From Ketobacter sp036337295 (GTDB taxonomy: Bacteria > Pseudomonadota > Gammaproteobacteria > Pseudomonadales > Ketobacteraceae): a DNA stretch of 64,000 nt. Positions 62,376 through 64,000 of this stretch are shown here, in pieces (positions within the stretch are counted from its first letter, which is position 1; each line of letters opens with the position of its first letter). Below the pieces are notes generated by a model, which had not been told where the DNA came from, ran no database searches, and saw nothing but the letters and a program-made list of their open reading frames with translations. The stretch spans positions 248,001-312,000 of the forward strand of contig JAYZEN010000003.1 of the NCBI GenBank assembly GCA_036337295.1. Reading direction: 5' to 3'. Both the position numbers and the translations under genes were made by a program.

Positions 62376-63752
62376 ATGAAAATCATTATTCTTGGGGCAG
62401 GACAAGTGGGTGGTACTCTGGCTGCCAACCTGGCCAGTGAGCACAACGACATCACGGTGGTGGATACCGATTCCGAACGCCTGCATGAACTGCAGGACCG
62501 TTACGACATCCGCACGGTGAACGGCATGGCTTCATTCCCCACTGTACTGCGCCAGGCCGGCGCCGACGACGCCGATATGCTGATCGCTGTCACCAACAGT
62601 GACGAGATCAATATGGTGGCCTGTCAGGTGGCCTATTCCCTGCACCGCACACCCACCAAAATCGCCCGGGTACGGGCAGCCAGTTATCTCGCCAAAAGCA
62701 AGGGCCTGTTCGGCAACGAAGCCTTTCCCATCGACGTCATTATTTCACCGGAACAGGTGGTGACCAACCACATCACCCGCCTGATCGAACACCCCGGCGC
62801 CCTGCAGGTGTTGGACTTTGCCGAGGGCAAACTGCAGCTGGTGGCGGTGAAAGCCTATTTCAACGGCCCGCTGGTGGGGCGTGAGCTGCGCTACTTGCGC
62901 CAGCACATGCCGGCGGTGGACACCCGGGTAGCGGCCATCTTCCGTCGTGATCGCCCGATCATTCCCGAAGGCACCACCATCATCGAAGCCGATGACGAGG
63001 TGTTTTTCATCGCCGCCAAAAATCACATTCGGGCGGTGATGAGTGAGTTGCGGGGGCTGGAACACAACTACAAAAAAATCATCATCGCCGGCGGCGGCAA
63101 CATCGGCGAGCGCCTGTGTGAGGCGCTGGAAAGCCGCTATCAGGTGAAAATCATCGAGCGCAACCAGAGTCGTTGCGAGTTCCTGGCGGAGAAACTCAAT
63201 AAAACCATCGTCATCCGCGGTAACGCCTCGGACCAGGATCTGCTGCTGGAGGAAAGCGTGGAGGACACCGACATTTTCATTGCGGTGACCAACGACGACG
63301 AAGCCAACATCATGTCCTCCATGCTGGCCAAGCGCCTGGGCGCACGCAAGGTGATGACGCTGATCAACAACCCCGCCTATGTGGATCTGGTGCAGGGCGG
63401 CGATATCGACATTGCCATCTCACCACAACAGGCCACCATCGGCAGCCTGCTTACCCACGTGCGGCGCGGCGACGTGGCCAACGTGCATTCGCTGCGCCGG
63501 GGCGCGGCGGAAGCCATCGAGGCCATTGCCCACGGTGACGAAAAGTCCTCCAAGGTGGTGGGCAAAGCCATCGGCGACATTGACCTGCCGGAAGGCACCA
63601 CCATCGGCGCCATTGTGCGCCAGGATCAGGTGCTGATCGCCCACGACGACATTGTGGTGGAATCCGACGATCACGTGGTGCTGTTCCTGATCGACAAGCG
63701 TCGTATCCAGGATGTGGAACGGCTCTTCCAGGTGGGCATCACTTTCTTTTAA
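62376..63752 (+). CDS. trkA: Trk potassium uptake system NAD-binding component TrkA
   Basis: A 458-residue cytoplasmic protein with two tandem RCK repeats. Each half has a Rossmann NAD site (IILGAGQVGGTLAANL and IIIAGGGNIGERLCEAL) and a C-terminal ligand domain (VAVKAYFNGPLVG; HSLRRGAAEAIEAIAHG). It gates TrkH. 105 bases after rsmB; trkH follows 21 bases downstream. Confidence 0.97.
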   Translation: MKIIILGAGQVGGTLAANLASEHNDITVVDTDSERLHELQDRYDIRTVNGMASFPTVLRQAGADDADMLIAVTNSDEINMVACQVAYSLHRTPTKIARVRAASYLAKSKGLFGNEAFPIDVIISPEQVVTNHITRLIEHPGALQVLDFAEGKLQLVAVKAYFNGPLVGRELRYLRQHMPAVDTRVAAIFRRDRPIIPEGTTIIEADDEVFFIAAKNHIRAVMSELRGLEHNYKKIIIAGGGNIGERLCEALESRYQVKIIERNQSRCEFLAEKLNKTIVIRGNASDQDLLLEESVEDTDIFIAVTNDDEANIMSSMLAKRLGARKVMTLINNPAYVDLVQGGDIDIAISPQQATIGSLLTHVRRGDVANVHSLRRGAAEAIEAIAHGDEKSSKVVGKAIGDIDLPEGTTIGAIVRQDQVLIAHDDIVVESDDHVVLFLIDKRRIQDVERLFQVGITFF

Positions 63753-63773
63753 ACCGGGGAACCCAACGCAACC

Positions 63774-64000
63774 ATGCATCCAGCCGTCATCCTTCGCATT
63801 CTTGGCCTGCTGCTGATGGTCTACAGCAGCACCATGCTGTTGCCGGCCCTGGTGGCCCTGATCTACAAAGACGGTGGCGCCCAACAGTTCATATACGCTT
63901 TTGCCATCACCCTGGTGGCGGGCCTGCTGTGCTGGCTGCCGGTGCAGAACCGCAAACAGGATTTGCGGGTGCGGGATGGATTCGTGGTGGTGGTGCTGTT
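63774..64000 (+). CDS. trkH: Trk potassium transporter TrkH (5' end only)
   Basis: The first 75 codons from the ATG at 63774, running off the window. The start (MHPAVILRILGLLLMVYSSTMLLPALVALI) and the second segment (FIYAFAITLVAGLLCWLPV) are two TM helices of the start of TrkH/TrkG, a K+-translocating subunit. It follows trkA by 21 bases in the same operon. Confidence 0.9.
   Translation, partial: MHPAVILRILGLLLMVYSSTMLLPALVALIYKDGGAQQFIYAFAITLVAGLLCWLPVQNRKQDLRVRDGFVVVVL

Noticed and set aside
1..64000. CRISPR arrays, tRNA and rRNA genes
   Set aside because: No regularly spaced repeats, cloverleaf or rRNA-like segment was recognised by reading; a tRNA or repeat scan would be needed to exclude small RNAs.

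Overview
The window looks like a chromosomal segment of a gammaproteobacterium. The right end carries aroE-hemF-tsaC, dprA, a LysM protein, def, fmt, rsmB, trkA and trkH in the order known from the origin-proximal region of Pseudomonas-type chromosomes. In this genome that block is interrupted by purE, a four-gene CsgG lipoprotein operon and a GGDEF/EAL gene. Periplasmic lipoproteins, TonB and RND envelope systems and a GlyGly-CTERM-like tail also fit a Gram-negative gammaproteobacterium, possibly of the Alcanivorax/Ketobacter type (low confidence). No rRNA, tRNA, CRISPR array or insertion sequence was recognised.

Positions 1-12,700 are accessory. After the 3' end of a UvrD/Rep-type helicase come two related, inverted, membrane-anchored pentapeptide-repeat genes (813-2261 + and 11480-12685 -). 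They bracket (i) an AT-rich minus-strand operon of a Phd/YefM antitoxin, an AAA15/OLD-type ATPase and a DUF4276 TOPRIM-like protein, which looks like a defence module; (ii) a small two-TM protein and a scrap of rhs sequence; and (iii) an Rhs polymorphic toxin of 1588 residues. The Rhs toxin carries a C-terminal ADP-ribosyltransferase domain, and an ADP-ribosylglycohydrolase gene follows directly as probable enzymatic immunity. One pentapeptide gene lies immediately upstream of rhs on the same strand.

12.9-21 kb: a glutathione S-transferase with a WYL-type regulator, then an AraC-family regulator divergent from a MexEF-like RND pump (adaptor and permease, no outer-membrane channel gene). Three copies of an 18-bp element lie in the AraC/pump intergenic region. 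20-27.7 kb: the zinc importer split into znuA (minus) and znuCB (plus) around an ExeM-like extracellular nuclease, then a membrane-tethered glutamate-synthase-domain protein coupled to a beta-barrel protein.

27.7-36.7 kb: a tightly overlapping prlC - yheV - DsbD-N-like - redoxin operon, a RoxA/RoxB-like di-haem cytochrome, an MCWS-type membrane protein, and a DUF1499 lipoprotein gene followed by a porin and periplasmic-binding-like pair. 37-48.9 kb: a 1798-residue M4 metalloprotease with four tandem ~265-residue modules, mgtE, a sulfatase with a C-x-A-x-R active site, and a glycosidase-like lipoprotein divergent from a TonB-dependent receptor.

48.9-64 kb: purE-tsaC-hemF-aroE operon (minus), the CsgG/PEGA-like/DUF4810/DUF799 lipoprotein operon (plus), dprA and a GAF-PAS-GGDEF-EAL protein (minus), LysM (minus), and def-fmt-rsmB-trkA-trkH (plus; trkH is cut by the window end).
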